Positions 8,541 through 17,479 of a stretch of DNA of 64,000 nucleotides are shown here, in pieces; positions within the stretch are counted from its first letter, which is position 1; each line of letters begins with the position of its first letter. Both the position numbers and the translations under genes were made by a program. The stretch is from contig NZ_VVIP01000008.1 of the NCBI RefSeq assembly GCF_009650435.1, forward strand, positions 150,515 to 214,514, given 5' to 3'. The notes below the pieces were generated by a model. That model was not told the DNA's origin. It searched no databases and saw only the letters and a list, made by a program, of their open reading frames with translations. The DNA is from Foetidibacter luteolus. Its GTDB lineage: Bacteria; Bacteroidota; Bacteroidia; Chitinophagales; Chitinophagaceae.

Positions 8541-8572
8541 TTTGTAACTGCATTTAAAGTCTACTAATTTTG
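8541..8572 (+). promoter_or_regulatory. Promoter of the first TonB receptor
   Basis: TTTG at 8541-8544, 20-base spacer, TAATTTTG at 8565-8572, as expected for the Bacteroidota primary sigma factor. The -7 box lies inside operator site 3. Confidence 0.65.
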
Positions 8573-8576
8573 TAGA
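8560..8576. promoter_or_regulatory. Putative operator, CTAC-N7-GTAG type (site 3)
   Basis: TCTAC-TAATTTT-GTAGA, a palindrome that covers the -7 box of the receptor promoter completely. A protein bound here would block transcription, so a repressor is the simplest reading. Confidence 0.65.
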
Positions 8577-8594
8577 TTAAATTACCAGAACTAT

Positions 8595-11321
8595 ATGAAT
8601 CAATTATTCCGAAAACTGCTTGTTATTACCCTGTTGTTATTTAGTGTTGGCCTTTACGCACAAACAAAAACCATTAGCGGAACCATAACCGATGCTAATG
8701 GCAGCGCTGTTGATGGCGCTACCATAAAATCACTGCCTTCGGGCACCTCTACCATTAGCGGTAGCGGTGGAAAATTCTCATTAACGGTGCCCCAAGCGGA
8801 TGCAAAATTGCAAATCACTGCCCTAAATTTCCAGGTTTACGAAAGCAACCTGTCAGAACGGTCTGCATTCAGCGTTGTGCTTGTTTCTTCCAGCGCCAGT
8901 TTGCAGGAGGTGGTGCTTGTAGGTACGCGTTCCTCCGGCAGAACACGGCTAAATACACCAGTGCCGGTGGATGTTTTTAATATTGGTGCGCTACAGTTAA
9001 ATACCGCGCAAAACGATGTTAACCAGCTACTGCAATATGCTTCGCCATCCTTTAACAGTAACAGGCAATCATCCTCTGACGGTACAGAACATATTGACCC
9101 GGCGAGTATCCGGGGCCTAGGTCCAGACCAGGTGCTGGTGCTTATCAATGGCAAACGCAGGCATACCACTTCGCTGGTCAATAATCAGGGTACCATCGGT
9201 AACGGATCAGTCGGTACAGATCTTAATGCCATTCCGGCTTCGGCCATAGAACGTATCGAAGTACTGCGGGACGGCGCTGCCGCACAATATGGCTCTGATG
9301 CCATTGCCGGCGTAATAAATGTTGTGCTTAAAAAAAATACAAATAAGTTATTCGCCTCTGTAACAGGGGGTGCAACTTCTGAGGGAGATGGCGGCTTGGG
9401 CCAGCTTAACCTCAACTACGGCACATCTCTTGGCCGCCACGGCGGCTACCTTAACGTTACCGCCGAAGCATTTAACCGTGGCAAAACCAGCCGTTCGCAG
9501 AACCATAACCTCATTATTTTCGACCAGTCTTCGCTGGATAATTATTTTGCTTACGATTTTACCAGTGATCCCGCTGCATCCCGTAAGTATGATGATGACC
9601 AGTTGGCCCAAAAAGATTTGAAGAGGGATGATTTTAATTTCCAGGTGGGCAACGCCCACATAAAAAACATTGCTGCATTTATCAATTTGTCATTGCCTTT
9701 CAAGAGCGGGAAAGGAGAATTTTATGCTTTTGGCGGCTACAATTACCGTCGGGGAGAAGGGTTTGGTTTCCGCAGGCTGCCCAGCGACTATTCCGTTAAT
9801 GTGTATAGTATTTTCCCTAACGGATTTCAACCCAATACAGGTTCTGATATTCATGACCGTTCTCTCGTTGCCGGTATTAAATTCAGGGCAGGCGAATGGA
9901 ATGGCGATTTCAGCAATACCATCGGAAATAACCGGTTTGATTTTTCGGTAAACAATACTGTTAATGCGTCGCTGGAAAGTGCTTCTCCTACAAGCTTTAA
10001 GGCAGGTGGGCATGAATTTTTGCAAAACACCACCAACCTGGATTTCAGTAGGTTATTTAAAGGCATCGGCTCGGGACTCAGCCTTGCGTTTGGCGCCGAG
10101 TTCAGGGTAGATGATTACCGCATCCGTTCCGGCGAAGAAGCCTCATGGAAAAACTATGCGTTGGTTACCAATCCTGATGGAACTGTTTCAAATCCATCAG
10201 GCCTGGCAGGTGGTTCACAATCTTTTCCTGGTTTTTCGCCTGATAACGCGGTACACAAAAGCCGTAACAATTTTAGTCTTTATGCCGATGCGGAACTGGA
10301 TGTAACAGCCAAATGGCTTATCGGCGGCGCCACCCGTTTTGAACGCTATAGCGATTTTGGCTCAACCCTAAATGGTAAACTTACAACGCGTTATAAGGTA
10401 ACCAATGGTTTTGCCGTTCGCGGCGCCATCAGCACCGGCTTTAGGGCGCCCTCCCTGCACCAGCAATCTTTCAGTTATATCAGTACCAACATTTTACCCG
10501 ATAACAGGCTGGGGCAGGCCGGTTTTTTCCCCAGTAACAGTGCGCTTGCTAAAGCATTGGGTATCCCTCAGCTAAAGCAGGAAACGTCGCTGAATTATAG
10601 CTTGGGTATTACTGCAACACCCGTTAAAAATCTAACCATTTCCGTGGATGGCTATCTCATTAATATCAAAGACAGGATTGTTCTTACCGGTAGTTTTGGG
10701 TACGATCCATTCGGCGATCCCGTACAGGAAATACAGGATATACTTAACCCGCTTGGGGCAAGCTCTGCCAGGTTTTTCAGTAACGCGGTGGATACACGTA
10801 CCATCGGGTTAGACCTTGTTGCCGATTACAGCATCAGATCGGGCAACCACAGTTTCAATGTGTCACTCGGCATTAACATCAATAAGAATTCCATTACTGC
10901 ATCCCATGTGCCGGGCCAGCTTAAAGGGCAGGAACAAATTTTCTTTTCGCCGGCCGATAGTTCCCTGATTGTAGAAGGTACCCCCCGCAGTAAGGCCAAC
11001 CTTTCTCTAACGTATGGGTTTAAAAAATTCAGCGTTACCCTGCGTAACGTATATTTTGGCCAGGTTACCCGCAACGGATTTCCTTTTGGCGATATACAAA
11101 AACACAAGGGAAAGATTGTTACCGACCTTTCTTTGGGTTACAAAATTTTAAACAACGTAACACTTACCGTTGGCGCCAACAACTTGTTCAATGTATTTCC
11201 CGATGAGCAGATTTACGCCAACAGCTATTTCGGCGTCTTTAAATATGCGCCTGTGCAAATGGGTATGGATGGGGCTTTTTATTTTGGCCGGCTAACCTTT
11301 AACCTGCCAACTGCAAAGTAG
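8595..11321 (+). CDS. TonB-dependent outer-membrane receptor
   Basis: 908 residues. Signal peptide to about 22 (LLLFSVGLYAQ). Carboxypeptidase-like domain at about 24-105. TonB box and plug at about 110-240 with PASIRGLGPDQVLVLINGKRR and AIERIEVLRDGAAAQYGSDA. The remainder is a 22-strand-type barrel ending GRLTFNLPTAK. It belongs to the plug subtype with LINGKRRH that also occurs in Proteobacteria. No SusD partner follows, so it is not a classic polysaccharide pair. The operator over its -7 box and the cysteine-related neighbours suggest uptake of a nutrient that is repressed when replete. The ligand is unknown. Confidence 0.9.
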   Translation: MNQLFRKLLVITLLLFSVGLYAQTKTISGTITDANGSAVDGATIKSLPSGTSTISGSGGKFSLTVPQADAKLQITALNFQVYESNLSERSAFSVVLVSSSASLQEVVLVGTRSSGRTRLNTPVPVDVFNIGALQLNTAQNDVNQLLQYASPSFNSNRQSSSDGTEHIDPASIRGLGPDQVLVLINGKRRHTTSLVNNQGTIGNGSVGTDLNAIPASAIERIEVLRDGAAAQYGSDAIAGVINVVLKKNTNKLFASVTGGATSEGDGGLGQLNLNYGTSLGRHGGYLNVTAEAFNRGKTSRSQNHNLIIFDQSSLDNYFAYDFTSDPAASRKYDDDQLAQKDLKRDDFNFQVGNAHIKNIAAFINLSLPFKSGKGEFYAFGGYNYRRGEGFGFRRLPSDYSVNVYSIFPNGFQPNTGSDIHDRSLVAGIKFRAGEWNGDFSNTIGNNRFDFSVNNTVNASLESASPTSFKAGGHEFLQNTTNLDFSRLFKGIGSGLSLAFGAEFRVDDYRIRSGEEASWKNYALVTNPDGTVSNPSGLAGGSQSFPGFSPDNAVHKSRNNFSLYADAELDVTAKWLIGGATRFERYSDFGSTLNGKLTTRYKVTNGFAVRGAISTGFRAPSLHQQSFSYISTNILPDNRLGQAGFFPSNSALAKALGIPQLKQETSLNYSLGITATPVKNLTISVDGYLINIKDRIVLTGSFGYDPFGDPVQEIQDILNPLGASSARFFSNAVDTRTIGLDLVADYSIRSGNHSFNVSLGININKNSITASHVPGQLKGQEQIFFSPADSSLIVEGTPRSKANLSLTYGFKKFSVTLRNVYFGQVTRNGFPFGDIQKHKGKIVTDLSLGYKILNNVTLTVGANNLFNVFPDEQIYANSYFGVFKYAPVQMGMDGAFYFGRLTFNLPTAK

Positions 11322-11344
11322 CTGCAGGGTTATCACAAAATTTC

Positions 11345-11376
11345 AAAAATGCCCGGTGTAAAAGCCGGGCATTTTT
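11345..11376 (+). terminator. Intrinsic terminator after TonB receptor 1
   Basis: AAAAATGCCCGG at 11345-11356 pairs with CCGGGCATTTTT at 11365-11376; loop of eight bases. Confidence 0.75.
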
Positions 11377-11607
11377 ACGCCCGGTATAAACCGGTTAACG
11401 TATTAAACGTGAGTTTGGGATCTTTTATATTAATATTCAGCTATATACAAATAAAAATCAGGCAGAATCATTCATTTTAACTGCATCATAAAGTTTAGTG
11501 TGCCTTGTAGAAGAATATTCTACTGCTGAAATCACAGTAGTACAAAAGTTTAATCAGGGCGAAGGGAAGAAACGTGCTGTACATCGTTTCTTCCTTGACT
11601 TTTTTTG

Positions 11608-11637
11608 TTACTTTTTTGTGTCAAGACAAAAAAGTAA
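11608..11637. repeat. Perfect 12-bp stem-loop in the 744-base gap
   Basis: TTACTTTTTTGT and ACAAAAAAGTAA flank a six-base loop. Such T/A-rich stem-loops recur in Bacteroidota intergenic DNA. The rest of 11322-12065 holds a terminator, repeat D and a MITE-like element but no gene. Confidence 0.55.
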
Positions 11638-11689
11638 ATAAGGGTTTTGAATACAGGCATGTGCGACACCCAAAACTCACGTTATTAAA

Positions 11690-11940
11690 GCATTTGGGGC
11701 TTTCAGCTTCACATCCATCGCCATACTGCAGTTCCGGCTATCCGCTGCAAACCCTGCGCCCGAACCTTCAGCGGGGTTTCCGCTTCTATCCGGCAGCCCA
11801 ATGCCATTAAGTTAAGCTCTGAATGTCAGGTTGAGCTTGTCGAAACCGGGTTATGCAAGTTTCTTTTTCACGAATCCGCCTTCGACAAGCTCAGGCTGAC
11901 AACCTTAACTTAATGACATTGTCCGGCAGCCAGTCAGCAG
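11690..11940 (+). repeat. Dispersed repeat D (copy 2), split by an insertion
   Basis: GTTCCGGCTATCCGCTGCAA followed by GGGGTTTCCGCTTCTATCCG parallels 2220-2315. The copy is interrupted at 11799-11921 by the MITE-like element; 2310-2325 shows the uninterrupted form (ATCCGGCAGCCAGTCAG). Confidence 0.6.
11799..11921. mobile_element. MITE-like element 1 (123 bp) with 10-bp target duplication
   Basis: Left end CAATGCCATTAAGTTAAG and right end CTTAACTTAATGACATTG are inverted repeats with one mismatch. The element is flanked by the direct repeat TCCGGCAGCC at 11789-11798 and 11922-11931. The interior carries a second inverted pair, CAGGTTGAGCTTGTCGAA and TTCGACAAGCTCAGGCTG. No coding sequence, so it must depend on a transposase in trans. 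Confidence 0.8.
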
Positions 11941-12065
11941 CATTAATTCTTTTCAGCTTGCCCGCAGTATAAACCAGGCACCGGTGCTTGCCGGTGGTGT
12001 TTTGCAACTGCAGCCTATCACAAATGCGGCCTGCTGTTACACCGGTAGCGCATGCTTAACGTTTT

Positions 12066-12887
12066 TTAAGCATCGTTTGTAGTACGCTCAACTTCAATTC
12101 TTAATTGGTGTGTATTAAAAACCCGTGAGTAAGGTTCTACGCTTTTGGTAAGAAAAACACTGCCGCCAATAATACTGTTGCGGCCAATAACCGTTTTGCC
12201 GCCCAGTATAGTAGTGCGTGCATAAATAATCACATTGTCTTCAACTGTTGGGTGCCGCTTTACCTCGGCCAGTTCTTTGGAAACCTGTAATGCCCCCAAT
12301 GTAACTCCCTGGTATATGGATACATTGTTTCCAATTATGGCGGTGGCGCCTATAACAATGCCGGTGCTGTGGTCTATCATAAAGGGTACGCCTATTTTGG
12401 CCCCGGGATGGATATCTGTGCCGGTATTGCGGTGTGCGAATTCGCTTAAAATCCTCGGCAAAACAGGAACATGCAGTTTTACAAGTTCATGTGCTATCCG
12501 GTACACGGTTATTGCATAAAAACCGGGATAGGAAACAATCACTTCGTAAATGCTGGAAGCTGCCGGGTCAAACTCATATATTTTTACCGCATCAAGCCGC
12601 AGGTTGTTGTAGATAGATTCAAGTTTGTTGTAAAACGCATTCACCACAGCGTCAATATCCAGTTCATTGGTATTAACATAGCTCAATAGCAAATTCTCCA
12701 GGTCAATTTGGTTCTTTTTAAGAATGCCGTGATAAGAGGATTGCTTGGGCAGGTGGTTGCTGGGAAAAAGAAATTGTACAAGGTCCGTGAGCCATGCAAT
12801 CGCGTCATGTGTGGATGGGGTAGCTTCCCACTCCGCGTTGTGTGTCTTGCGCAGCAAATCAATCAGGCTGTTATTATTTTTTTGCAT
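12066..12887 (-). CDS. cysE: Serine O-acetyltransferase (EpsC type)
   Basis: 273 residues. The N-terminal half (about 1-150) is helical. The C-terminal half is a left-handed beta-helix of hexapeptide repeats: FAHRNTGTDIHPGAKIG, DHSTGIVIGATAIIG, NNVSIYQGVTLGALQ, NVIIYARTTILGGKTVIG. The DIHPGAKIG and DHSTGIVIG segments carry the active-site Asp/His of serine acetyltransferases. It makes O-acetylserine from serine and acetyl-CoA, the precursor of cysteine. The length fits the EpsC group common in Bacteroidota. It lies downstream of the DUF2490 and TonB genes on the same strand, which ties the cluster to sulfur assimilation. Confidence 0.9.
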   Translation of the reverse strand: MQKNNNSLIDLLRKTHNAEWEATPSTHDAIAWLTDLVQFLFPSNHLPKQSSYHGILKKNQIDLENLLLSYVNTNELDIDAVVNAFYNKLESIYNNLRLDAVKIYEFDPAASSIYEVIVSYPGFYAITVYRIAHELVKLHVPVLPRILSEFAHRNTGTDIHPGAKIGVPFMIDHSTGIVIGATAIIGNNVSIYQGVTLGALQVSKELAEVKRHPTVEDNVIIYARTTILGGKTVIGRNSIIGGSVFLTKSVEPYSRVFNTHQLRIEVERTTNDA

Positions 12888-12984
12888 CTTGTTACAGGTT
12901 ACATTTTACTATTCATCAGCAATAAACTAACGATCCAAAATCATTGCGGGCAGTATTGTTTTGTTTAGGCGATAATATTTTTCA

Positions 12985-13092
12985 GGGGGTGTCCCCAAGC
13001 TATCGCAAGGGGCCGGGCTTTCCGCTATTACTCCGGCACAGGGCTCCGCTGCCAGGGCCCTCACCGGGGTAACCGCTGCAATCCCTCACCCA
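12985..13092 (+). repeat. Repeat family A, copy 1
   Basis: CCCCAAGCTATCGCAAGGGG, CGGGCTTTCCGCTATTACTC, then CCGGGGTAACCGCTGCAATC and CCTCACCC. It fills most of the 297-base gap between the DUF2490 gene and cysE. Confidence 0.8.
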
Positions 13093-13184
13093 AGGTGTAA
13101 CCTGTTGCTGCTGTTGCAGGCAGGTTCATCAATAATCACTCTTGCGTAATACCCCGGGTTGCGTTTATTGTGCCGCTGCATTTG

Positions 13185-13994
13185 CTAACTGTGCTTAAAC
13201 TGGCTGAACAAATTATCAAAAGCAACCACCACCCACAGCACATGCGCATTATCGAAATCTTTGCCGTTTATTCTTTGCTGCCGTATATTAAGATAGCTTA
13301 CCGTAGTTTTTATATTCTTTATCACCTCGTAGGATACCCCGGCGTAAATCCTGTTCTGGTCAAATATGTTTGCATTAGCCTTTACCGCTTTGCCAAACTG
13401 TATAAACACTTCGTCCCCCAGTATAAACGATACTGGTTTTGTTTTGGATAAAAGGTTTAGTACAGGCTTTTCCAATTTCGCCTGGTACCGTATGCGCCAG
13501 TTGGGCTGGTAAATGCCTTTGTTGCTAAGGTCCCGGGTACGGTATTCCACGGAGTACCTGTTCGAGTAATTTAGCCATTTGAATTTTTGCTCCTGTTCAA
13601 GCCTTACCGTCCAGCGGAATTCTTTAACGCCGGGTAAATCAGCATCCTGCGGCGAGGTAAAGAAAATGTTGGAATCAAAATAACCCAAAGGCGATACCGA
13701 CAGCTTAAGGCTTTTGGAAAAGCTATAGTTTAGCCATGTCCAGGCGCTAAAAAAATGCGGCCCGCCAAATGGACTTTTTTCGCCCGGTATGTTTTGTGTA
13801 CGTTTTTGCAGGTATACTTCCCATTTTAGCTTGTCTGTAATCCTGTCTGCCAATACGGCCCGTCCCCAAAAAACACGGTGGTTATAAGTTGTCTGGGCAT
13901 TACCATGCAGGGTTACACAAAACAGCATAACTGCAATTAAACATTTAAGACATCGTGGTTGCTTAAGCTTTAGCTTGCTAAAAAGAAACATCAT
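13185..13994 (-). CDS. DUF2490 outer-membrane protein
   Basis: 269 residues with a signal peptide (LIAVMLFCVTLHGNAQ). Repeated amphipathic strands with aromatic belts (WEVYLQKRTQN, WTVRLEQEQKFKW, YSVEYRTRDLS, WRIRYQAKLEKP) and the spacing typical of DUF2490 suggest a 10-14 strand barrel. Function unknown for the whole family. It starts 79 bases after the TonB receptor on the same strand, so the two probably form an operon with an outer-membrane role. Confidence 0.8.
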   Translation of the reverse strand: MMFLFSKLKLKQPRCLKCLIAVMLFCVTLHGNAQTTYNHRVFWGRAVLADRITDKLKWEVYLQKRTQNIPGEKSPFGGPHFFSAWTWLNYSFSKSLKLSVSPLGYFDSNIFFTSPQDADLPGVKEFRWTVRLEQEQKFKWLNYSNRYSVEYRTRDLSNKGIYQPNWRIRYQAKLEKPVLNLLSKTKPVSFILGDEVFIQFGKAVKANANIFDQNRIYAGVSYEVIKNIKTTVSYLNIRQQRINGKDFDNAHVLWVVVAFDNLFSQFKHS

Positions 13995-14073
13995 CCAATC
14001 TGCTTATGAAGGCGATAGCCCCGGGTTAATTAAACCAAGGGCCATCAGCTTATTTATAGTAAAAAAGTATCAG

Positions 14074-16626
14074 TTATTTCACTGAGTAACGTAAAGTAAT
14101 GCCATAGGTTCGCGGGTCGCCCAATACACCGGCGTAATGACCTGCATTGCCTGCGGCCGGTAAAAGTTGTTCAAAGTAATCTTTATCCAAAACGTTCCGG
14201 GCCCATACAAACAAAGACAATCCTGCCGCAGCCTTAAATCCAAGCCTGGGGTTAAGCAAAAAGTATCCATCAATATTCAGGAATTTAGAAGGCGATGCGC
14301 TGGATGAGAACGAAGAACGGAAGTAACTATCCAGGGCAAAAAAGAAGTTGGCGTTCTCATCAAACACTTTTGCACGTGCAAATACTACTTCACCGCCAAA
14401 AGAGCCTGCCCATTTGGAAATGCCCGGCAGTTTGCCTTTGGCAACATCTTTAAATGAGGTAGGTGCGCCTGTTTCTTCCAGTGGTACCGGCGCATTAGGG
14501 AAAGAAATGTATTTACCATCTGTATAGGCCAGCGCGCCATAAAGTGAAAGGTTTTTGCTGGTTCTTATGCTGGCATCCAGTTCCACGCCTATTACGCGAA
14601 CTTTATCCGCATTGGCCAGGTAACCGCGGTTAACACCCACCTCAGCGGTTTGTACCTGGGTTTGATAATCCTTTATGTCAGTATGGTGAAATACTAGGTT
14701 TAAGGTGGCATTTTTAACAGGGGTGGTTTTGATGCCCGCTTCAAAATGCGTAACATATTCCGGTTTAATACGGGCAAGGTCAAGCAACACTTGTCCATTG
14801 GCCGTAGGCAGGCCGCCCAGGTTTACACCTACAGGTTTGTAACTGGTTGAAAAAGTGGCGAAAGTATTAATGCCTTTGGCGGCTTTAAAGGCCACCGTTA
14901 ACTGGCCTGAGAAATTGCTTTCATTAACATCTATGTTAAAAGCCTGGTTGGTATAAACCGCGTTTTTTAGCGCAATCAATGCAGGGTCTGTTGTTTGCAG
15001 CCCGCCGTAAGTTTTGCGGTCGTAATCCACTTCTTTTTTATCGTAATTGTACCTTACGCCAGGTAATACATGCAGCCTGTCGGTAATGGCCCAGTCAAGC
15101 TGCCCAAATACAGCTCCGCCAAAAGTTTTTAAGCGGGATTTGGTTTTAATGCCAAATCCTTCAAACAATCCCGGCGTCTTCCATAATTCGCTGGTGGAGC
15201 TTTGCGAAAAACGCCATTGTGCATCACCTGATTCTTCAATATGTTCAGGGTCGGTTTTTAAGTCCTGGCTAATGGCAAAAACGCCAATTACACCGCTAAG
15301 GCGTGACGACAAATCGCCTGCATACCGCACTTCCTGTGTTAGCTGCTTGTGTTTGGAAGTAGCTTGAGAAAGGCTTAATACAGAAAGGCCGGTAAAATCG
15401 CGGTCGTTGCTGGGGTCCCAGTTCCAGTAGCGCCAGGCGGTAGTAGAGGTAAGTGTGCCCCCGCCAATTTTGGCATCAACATTTAGCGATATACCGCCCA
15501 GGTCGTTGCCAGAACGCCAGGGGGTGTTGTGATCAACCAGCCTGTCGAATGGGTTTTGGCTGGGCAGCTTGTAATTAAGGTCTGCAATAATCTGGTTAAA
15601 CTGCCTGTAAGCGGCACGCTGGGTGGTAACCACGCCAGCCACAACCTGCGCATAGCCTTCGGGCCGCTGGCGGGATGCATCCCCAGTAAGCGTAATCTTA
15701 ACCTTATCGCTGGGGGTGTAAAGCAGTTGGCCGCGGAAGCCCAGGTTATTCAGGTCGTTAATGCGTTTTTGCTGTACCACGTGGTACAGTACGCCATCTC
15801 TTTGCGTACCTGAAAAAGAAAGCCTGCCTGCCAGTTTTTTGCCCAGCGGGCCGGTAACTGCGGCTTTAGCCTGTATATATCCCAGGTTGCCGTAGCTTAA
15901 CTCAAAAGTAGCGCCGGGTTTAAAGCTGGGTGCGCTGGTGGTTATGTTGAAGGCGCCGGCGGTAGTGTTTTTGCCAAACAGTGTCCCCTGTGGGCCACGC
16001 AGCACTTCAATGCGTTCAACGTCAATAAAGTCAAGTGTGGTTGCGGCAGGGCGGGCATAATACACACCGTCCACATAAAAGCCTACGCCGGGGTCTATAC
16101 CATCGTTAGTAAGGCCGAAAGTTGACCCCAGGCCCCTGATGTTCAGCGTTGTATTGCGGGGATTGGAGGAATAGAGCTGTACAGTTGGTACCAGCTCTTT
16201 AAGGCGGTTTACATTAAAAGCGCCTGCATCCGCAACTTGTGAGCCGCCAACAACCGAAATAGGGATAGGTACATCCTGCGCTGTTTCCTGGCGTCGGCGG
16301 GATGTAATTACCAGCTCCAGCAACTGGTCTTCCGCCGTAAGCTTTACAACAAGCGGGGCATTGGCTGCCTGCGTTATTGCCAGTTCGTACGGTATAAAGC
16401 CTACGGAGCTTATCCTTAATGTAAAGGGAGGTTTTTTGCGGGCGGTGATGCTGAAGTTACCGTTAGCATCCGCTATGGCGAATGCGCCCGTACCCTTAAT
16501 GTTTACTGATGCGCCGGGCAGGGGCTTACCAAGGCTATCCTGTACAGAACCGGAAATCACATCCTGTGAAAACGAGGAAGAGGCCCACAAAAGAAAAGAA
16601 GCAATGAAGAGTAACGATTTTGTCAT
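14074..16626 (-). CDS. TonB-dependent outer-membrane receptor 2
   Basis: 850 residues. Signal peptide to about 20 (LWASSSFSQ). Carboxypeptidase-like domain at about 22-105, ending LELVITSRRRQETAQDVPI, which resembles a TonB box region. Plug at about 115-230 with LNIRGLGSTFG and VDFIDVERIEVLRGPQGTLFGKN-type sequence (DFIDVERIEVLRGPQGTLFG), then barrel to the terminal YGITLRYSVK. The plug motif is the one used by siderophore/vitamin-type receptors rather than SusC. The ligand is not deducible. Two palindromic sites and a -7 box TATATTTG lie 57-116 bases upstream of the start. Confidence 0.9.
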   Translation of the reverse strand: MTKSLLFIASFLLWASSSFSQDVISGSVQDSLGKPLPGASVNIKGTGAFAIADANGNFSITARKKPPFTLRISSVGFIPYELAITQAANAPLVVKLTAEDQLLELVITSRRRQETAQDVPIPISVVGGSQVADAGAFNVNRLKELVPTVQLYSSNPRNTTLNIRGLGSTFGLTNDGIDPGVGFYVDGVYYARPAATTLDFIDVERIEVLRGPQGTLFGKNTTAGAFNITTSAPSFKPGATFELSYGNLGYIQAKAAVTGPLGKKLAGRLSFSGTQRDGVLYHVVQQKRINDLNNLGFRGQLLYTPSDKVKITLTGDASRQRPEGYAQVVAGVVTTQRAAYRQFNQIIADLNYKLPSQNPFDRLVDHNTPWRSGNDLGGISLNVDAKIGGGTLTSTTAWRYWNWDPSNDRDFTGLSVLSLSQATSKHKQLTQEVRYAGDLSSRLSGVIGVFAISQDLKTDPEHIEESGDAQWRFSQSSTSELWKTPGLFEGFGIKTKSRLKTFGGAVFGQLDWAITDRLHVLPGVRYNYDKKEVDYDRKTYGGLQTTDPALIALKNAVYTNQAFNIDVNESNFSGQLTVAFKAAKGINTFATFSTSYKPVGVNLGGLPTANGQVLLDLARIKPEYVTHFEAGIKTTPVKNATLNLVFHHTDIKDYQTQVQTAEVGVNRGYLANADKVRVIGVELDASIRTSKNLSLYGALAYTDGKYISFPNAPVPLEETGAPTSFKDVAKGKLPGISKWAGSFGGEVVFARAKVFDENANFFFALDSYFRSSFSSSASPSKFLNIDGYFLLNPRLGFKAAAGLSLFVWARNVLDKDYFEQLLPAAGNAGHYAGVLGDPRTYGITLRYSVK

Positions 16627-16683
16627 GTCTGTCAGTTTTGATGTCTGATACGGCTGTTAAATTAGCCCGGATAATCACTAAAT

Positions 16684-16700
16684 CCTATAAATCCGATAGG
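16684..16700. promoter_or_regulatory. Putative operator, CTAT-N7-ATAG variant (site 4)
   Basis: CCTAT-AAATCCG-ATAGG. On the minus strand it directly follows the -7 box TATATTTG (16708-16701), the same layout as site 2. Confidence 0.55.
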
Positions 16701-16708
16701 CAAATATA
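16701..16708 (-). promoter_or_regulatory. -7 box of TonB receptor 2
   Basis: Minus-strand TATATTTG fits TAnnTTTG. No clear -33 TTTG is present at 17-20 bases; site 5 lies there instead, which may point to activation or to occlusion. Confidence 0.45.
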
Positions 16709-16725
16709 GGTAGGTCAGCTATTAA

Positions 16726-16742
16726 TCTATTAAATTAGTAGG
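16726..16742. promoter_or_regulatory. Putative operator, CTAT-N7-GTAG (site 5)
   Basis: TCTAT-TAAATTA-GTAGG, upstream of the -7 box and overlapping the expected -33 region of receptor 2. Confidence 0.5.
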
Positions 16743-16941
16743 GAATAAATTTTAGAATTTCTATTGTGTTATAGTAAGGCGTTGAAAATGAAATGATTGC
16801 CAGCATTAATAAATTATGCGATGAATAAAATATCGTTGGGGAAGTAGTATTTTTTGACGGGTTACCTGTTATTTCAACGCAGCCTGTTGCATAACGGCAC
16901 CTTTATAAGTAAACGCCTGAAGAAACAGCAGGTGGCACTAT

Positions 16942-17121
16942 CGGGTGAGGGATTGAAGCGGCTACCCCGCTGAAGCAACCCCCTCCAACTCCCCCTAAAG
17001 GTGGTTAGCGCTTCTTTGCGGCGGAGTAATAGCACAAGCGGGGAAAAGCAACTGAATGTTGCTTTGACGAAGGTTGCGAACGCAGTTCTGCCCGACCCCT
17101 TGCGATAGCTTTGGGGCACCC
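16942..17121 (-). repeat. Repeat family A, copy 2 (expanded)
   Basis: GGGTGAGGGATTGAAGCGG at the left and CCGACCCCTTGCGATAGC at the right define the family in minus orientation, but the middle is about 70 bases longer than in other copies and includes CCCCCTCCAACTCCCCCTAA. Together with sites 4/5 it accounts for most of the 580-base gap before the pseudogene. Confidence 0.75.
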
Positions 17122-17207
17122 TAACTACCTCCTAATGTAAAATACTTAGGCTGGCGAATGTGTGGCCGGGCTAAGCTTTATGCCGGTTAGCCGAAAATGT
17201 TAATTAA

Positions 17208-17462
17208 ATTAAACCTTTTAATCCTACAGATTTGGCAGGGCCAATGTACATTGGCGGCGATATTAATGGCGGCATCATTGATATAGGCCAGTTGTTTACA
17301 AGGCCGGCATTGCGGTTGTCTCCTTACAAAACCTCTCAAAAGGGAATGTACATTTGCTCTTCTTCAACACCACCGGGTGGTGGTGTACATGGCATGTGCG
17401 GTTACCATGCTGCAAAAAAAGCATTGAAAGAAATTTTTAAGATAAACATCAGCAATACATAA
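17208..17462 (+). pseudogene. C-terminal remnant of a phytoene-dehydrogenase-like FAD oxidoreductase
   Basis: The open frame after the stop at 17205-17207 reads ...NPTDLAGPMYIGGDINGG, then GQLFTRPALRLSPYKT, and GMYICSSSTPPGGGVHGMCG followed by YHAAKKAL. This is the conserved C-terminus of large NAD(P)/FAD-dependent oxidoreductases related to phytoene desaturases, normally about 500 residues. Only about 84 codons remain, with no nucleotide-binding domain and no proper start. The ending is intact, so the loss is a 5' truncation, with repeat A copy 2 close to the breakpoint. Confidence 0.75.
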
Positions 17463-17479
17463 ACTTTACCATAAAACCA

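Noticed and set aside
11574..11810. 78-codon plus-strand open frame
   Set aside because: Runs through a stem-loop repeat and repeat D; composition is that of repeats, not protein.
17223..17239. Sixth operator (CCTAC-N7-GCAGG)
   Set aside because: One arm is imperfect, it lies in former coding sequence, and no -7 box adjoins it.
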